Assembly (NCBI GenBank): GCA_963839475.1
Contig: CAWIVH010000009.1
Location: forward strand, 1-64,000
DNA: 64,000 nt
Direction: 5' to 3'
Origin: CAWIVH01 sp963839475
GTDB taxonomy: Bacteria; Acidobacteriota; UBA6911
The notes under the pieces are model-generated. The model was not told the DNA's origin. It did no database searches and worked only from the letters and a program-made list of their open reading frames with translations. Positions 61,463 to 64,000 of this stretch are shown piece by piece. Both the position numbers and the translations under genes were made by a program. Position 1 is the stretch's first letter. The number at the start of each line of letters is the position of its first letter.

Positions 61463-63214
61463 ATGGCCAAAAAATCCAAACCCCCGATCAATGGAATCCC
61501 AAAATGCCCGACTGGGATACAAGGCTTAGACGAGGTCACATTTGGCGGCCTGCCGCGAGGGAGGACGACTCTGGTCTGTGGAGGCGCAGGCTGCGGAAAA
61601 ACACTGCTAGGCATGGAATTTCTCATGCGCGGGGTAATTAAGTATGGCGAGCCAGGGGTCTGCCTTTCATTTGAGGAAAGTGCGGAGGAACTCGCCCAAA
61701 ACATGCGGTCGCTGGGCTTCGACGTCCATGCGCTCGTGGCACAGAAAAAGTTGGTCATCGACTACGTGCATATCGAGCGCAGCCTGGTTGAGGAAGCAGG
61801 CGAGTATGACCTGGAGGCGTTATTCCTCAGGCTGGGACAAGCCATTGACGCCATCGGAGCGAAGCGGGTGATGCTCGACAGCATCGAGTCGCTGTTTGCG
61901 AGCCTCACAAACGAGGCAATTCTCCGCTCGGAACTCCGGCGTTTGTTCCGCTGGCTTAAAAACAGGAAGCTCACTTGCGTGGTTACCGGTGAGCGCGGCG
62001 AAGGCAAACTGACTCGTCATGGGTTGGAAGAGTACATTTCTGATTGCGTCATTCTGCTCGACCACCGGGTGTCGCAAGCGGTTTTTACCCGGCGTCTTCG
62101 CGTTGTCAAATACCGAGGTTCGACGCATGGCACGAACGACTATCCATTCCTCATCGACCGGGACGGCATTTCGGTTTTGCCGGTGACCTCGATCGACCTC
62201 AAGCATTCCGCTTCGCGCGAGCGGATTTCGACCGGCGTTCCCGCGCTGGACGACATGCTTGGCGGCCAAGGTTACTTCCGGGGAAGCAGCATCCTGATCT
62301 CCGGCACGGCGGGCACCGGGAAAACCAGCCTCGCCGCCCATTTTGTGGATGCCGCATGCGCGCGTGGAGAACGATGTGTCATGTTTTCTTTCGAAGAGTC
62401 GGCCGATCAGGTGGTGCGCAACATGTTGTCGATTGGCATCAATCTTGGCCGCTGGATCAACAGTGGCATGCTGCGGTTTCATGCCGCGCGGCCGACGGCG
62501 TTCGGTCTTGAAATGCACCTTGTCACAATGCACAAGATCATCGCGAACTTCGATCCTGGCATCGTTGTCGTGGACCCGGTGACCGGACTGATAGAATCCG
62601 GCACTGAGTCCGAGACCCGAAGCATGCTGCTGCGTCTCATCGACTCCCTGAAGCAAAAGCAGATCACGGCTTTGATGACGACATTGACCGGCGGAGCGGC
62701 GGCGCAGGAGCAATCTGAAGTGAATATCTCCTCGCTGGTGGATACCTGGCTCCTGCTGCGTGACATCGAGAGCGGCGGTGAGCGGAACCGGGGCCTCTAC
62801 ATCCTCAAGTCCAGGGGTGGAGCTCATTCCAACCAAATTCGTGAGTTCCTTTTGACCGATCGGGGGGTGGAACTTCGTAAGGTCTACCTCGGCGAGACTG
62901 GTCTACTTACCGGTTCTGCCCGTGTCGCCCGGGAGGCCAGCGACGCTTCGCAGGCCTTGCGCGCCGCACAGGATATCGAAGCCAGGCAGTGTGTACTCGA
63001 TCGCAAGCGCAAGGCGATCGAGGCCCAGATTGATGTCCTCCGATTTGAGCTGCAGACCGAAGAGGAAGAATCGAGGCGGCTCATCGCACAGCAACAATTG
63101 GAGTTAAATAAGAGGGCGCAGGACCAGCTCGAAATGGCCAGGAGCCGGAAGCTCAACGAGGGAATTCGGTTCGGGAACACCAAAAGCGCAGGAAGGAATG
63201 AGGACCGGAGATGA
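61463..63214 (+). CDS. KaiC-like double-RecA ATPase
   Basis: This 583-residue protein has two RecA-like KaiC domains with Walker A motifs GGAGCGKT (40-47) and GTAGTGKT (281-288), and FEES catalytic motifs in both (CLSFEESAEELAQ; MFSFEESADQVVRN). In the second domain the segment EVNISSLVDTWLLLRDIESGGE aligns with the KaiC phosphosite region, with two serines (about S423/S424) in place of Ser431/Thr432. A charged coiled-coil tail of about 80 residues follows. It overlaps the first kaiB-like gene by 4 bases. In non-cyanobacteria such proteins act in signalling or stress, not proven clocks. Confidence 0.93.
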   Translation: MAKKSKPPINGIPKCPTGIQGLDEVTFGGLPRGRTTLVCGGAGCGKTLLGMEFLMRGVIKYGEPGVCLSFEESAEELAQNMRSLGFDVHALVAQKKLVIDYVHIERSLVEEAGEYDLEALFLRLGQAIDAIGAKRVMLDSIESLFASLTNEAILRSELRRLFRWLKNRKLTCVVTGERGEGKLTRHGLEEYISDCVILLDHRVSQAVFTRRLRVVKYRGSTHGTNDYPFLIDRDGISVLPVTSIDLKHSASRERISTGVPALDDMLGGQGYFRGSSILISGTAGTGKTSLAAHFVDAACARGERCVMFSFEESADQVVRNMLSIGINLGRWINSGMLRFHAARPTAFGLEMHLVTMHKIIANFDPGIVVVDPVTGLIESGTESETRSMLLRLIDSLKQKQITALMTTLTGGAAAQEQSEVNISSLVDTWLLLRDIESGGERNRGLYILKSRGGAHSNQIREFLLTDRGVELRKVYLGETGLLTGSARVAREASDASQALRAAQDIEARQCVLDRKRKAIEAQIDVLRFELQTEEEESRRLIAQQQLELNKRAQDQLEMARSRKLNEGIRFGNTKSAGRNEDRR

Positions 63215-63549
63215 AAAAATCAGCCGCACGTGCAGTCCCGAAACGGAAAATCCTCAAGAAACAAAAATGGGAGTTGAGGCTCTACGTCGCCGGACAAACG
63301 GCAAAATCGTTGCAGGCGTTCGTCAATCTACAGAGGATCTGCGATGAATACCTTAAAGGCGAGTTTCAAATTGAAGTGATTGACTTGATGAAGAATCCGG
63401 AACTGGCTAAAGGAGAGCAGATTTTTGCACTTCCGACGCTCGTGCGGAAGCTTCCGGAGCCAGTCCGAAAAATCATTGGGAATCTATCGAATACCGAGCG
63501 TGTACTGGTCGGTCTCGATCTGCGACCGCGTACCGGAGGAATGGCATGA
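63211..63549 (+). CDS. KaiB-like thioredoxin-fold protein 1
   Basis: This 112-residue protein follows the KaiB pattern after a basic N-terminus: LRLYVAGQTAKSLQAFVNLQRICDEYLKGEFQIEVIDLMKNPELAKGEQIFALPTLVRKLPEPVRKIIGNLSNTERVLVGLDL. The block PTLVRKLPEPVRKIIG is the KaiB signature. KaiB binds the phosphorylated KaiC ring. The 4-base overlaps with kaiC and the next kaiB show strict coupling. Confidence 0.93.
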   Translation: MKKSAARAVPKRKILKKQKWELRLYVAGQTAKSLQAFVNLQRICDEYLKGEFQIEVIDLMKNPELAKGEQIFALPTLVRKLPEPVRKIIGNLSNTERVLVGLDLRPRTGGMA

Positions 63550-63905
63550 AATCGAAAAAAGGAAAAATTCCCAATGAGTTGAAAGCTTTTGAGCAAGCTT
63601 CATCACGACGGCCTACCACGGAACGTCACATTCTATCGCTGTTTGTGAGCGGCAGCAGTCCAAGATCGATCCGCGCAATACAGAATATCCGGAGCCTATG
63701 TGAAGAGAAGTTGCATGGATGCTACAAACTCCATGTGATTGACATCTATCAGCATCCTGAGCAGGTCGTTCGGGAGCAGATCATTGTTACACCGACGCTG
63801 ATAAAAATGCGGCCACTCCCGCTGCGCACGGTCATTGGCGATCTGTCGAATGAAGATCGTTTGATCTCCGCTCTGGGTATTGCCGCAGCGAACTATGCGT
63901 ATTAG
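63546..63905 (+). CDS. KaiB-like thioredoxin-fold protein 2
   Basis: A 119-residue KaiB paralog: LSLFVSGSSPRSIRAIQNIRSLCEEKLHGCYKLHVIDIYQHPEQVVREQIIVTPTLIKMRPLPLRTVIGDLSNEDRL. It differs from the first copy by a longer N-terminus and PTLIKMRPLPLRTVIG instead of PTLVRKLPEP, so the two may have distinct partners. It overlaps the first kaiB by 4 bases and precedes a probable sensor kinase gene. Confidence 0.92.
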   Translation: MKSKKGKIPNELKAFEQASSRRPTTERHILSLFVSGSSPRSIRAIQNIRSLCEEKLHGCYKLHVIDIYQHPEQVVREQIIVTPTLIKMRPLPLRTVIGDLSNEDRLISALGIAAANYAY

Positions 63906-63930
63906 AAGCTATACTGCAGGAAGGGATCGC

Positions 63931-64000
63931 ATGCCAAGAACGCTTCGGGAGCGCCTCGATGCAGCCGAAGATACCCTGCGGGCCCTGCGAGGTGGAGAAG
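63931..64000 (+). CDS. Start of a probable PAS-domain sensor kinase, cut by window end
   Basis: The ATG follows GGAAGGGATCGC. Only 23 codons are visible, MPRTLRERLDAAEDTLRALR followed by GGE. The pattern ERL-x-A-AEDTLRAL-R-GGE is a frequent N-terminus of PAS-domain histidine kinases in KaiBC-kinase clusters. The kinase part is outside the window, so this is a family inference. Confidence 0.55.
   Translation, partial: MPRTLRERLDAAEDTLRALRGGE

Overview
The window looks like a chromosomal segment of a soil- or sediment-type Acidobacteriota, assigned from gene content only. Markers are a VWFA-domain protein of the acidobacterial type, a secreted protein with an LPxTA-like C-terminus next to a sortase, a MacA/MacB set, many secreted proteins of acidobacterial style, and a KaiC/KaiB cluster. 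No rRNA, tRNA, CRISPR array, prophage or insertion sequence was recognised.

Layout. 1-456 is the C-terminal part of a Crp/Fnr regulator. 860-3527 is a sortase substrate, VWFA protein and sortase. 3665-4567 holds small membrane or hypothetical proteins. 4791-8211 (minus) is a dnaK, dnaJ/cbpA and cbpM heat-shock operon, divergent from a universal stress protein at 8462-9355. 9554-17618 is a carbon-storage and pentose-phosphate block: transaldolase, alpha-glucan phosphorylase, phosphoketolase and 6-phosphogluconate dehydrogenase. 17823-28256 carries YtxH, a LolA-like protein, an AsmA-like protein, MacA and two MacB-type ABC components, EcsC, a CorA variant, a 26-residue peptide, CsbD and a YpfJ-type metallopeptidase. 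28527-39559 carries dodecin, a second metallopeptidase facing an unknown 579-residue protein, a zinc-finger protein, an AI-2E pseudogene, CsbD, PAP2, a zinc ribbon and a large secreted hydrolase. 39795-49831 has a membrane protein, cupin, metallophosphoesterase, PLD, ABC exporter and secreted proteins. 50172-60441 has two P-type ATPases around an OmpA-like protein, a secreted archaemetzincin and a frameshifted PLD-like gene. 60783-64000 is a second Crp/Fnr regulator followed by kaiC, kaiB, kaiB and the start of a probable PAS sensor kinase.

The main finding is a promoter module repeated at least 21 times in the intergenic regions, on both strands. Each copy is exactly 64 bp from its first operator unit to the end of the -10 box. 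It has two 14-bp imperfect palindromes (core G-N2-CA-N4-TG-N2-C) whose starts are exactly 22 bp apart. The second palindrome shares its last base with a -35-like hexamer (consensus CTGACA or CAGACA), and a 17-bp spacer leads to a TATAAA-like -10. The second palindrome is centred at -41.5 from the predicted start site, the classic position of a class II Crp/Fnr activator. Two very similar Crp/Fnr paralogs lie at the two ends of the window. The module sits before dnaK, the universal stress protein, CsbD, dodecin, MacA, AsmA, OmpA, small membrane peptides and several secreted proteins, and in three places one operator pair appears to serve two divergent promoters. I read this as a stress or low-energy regulon under one dimeric activator. 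The regulator assignment is inference.
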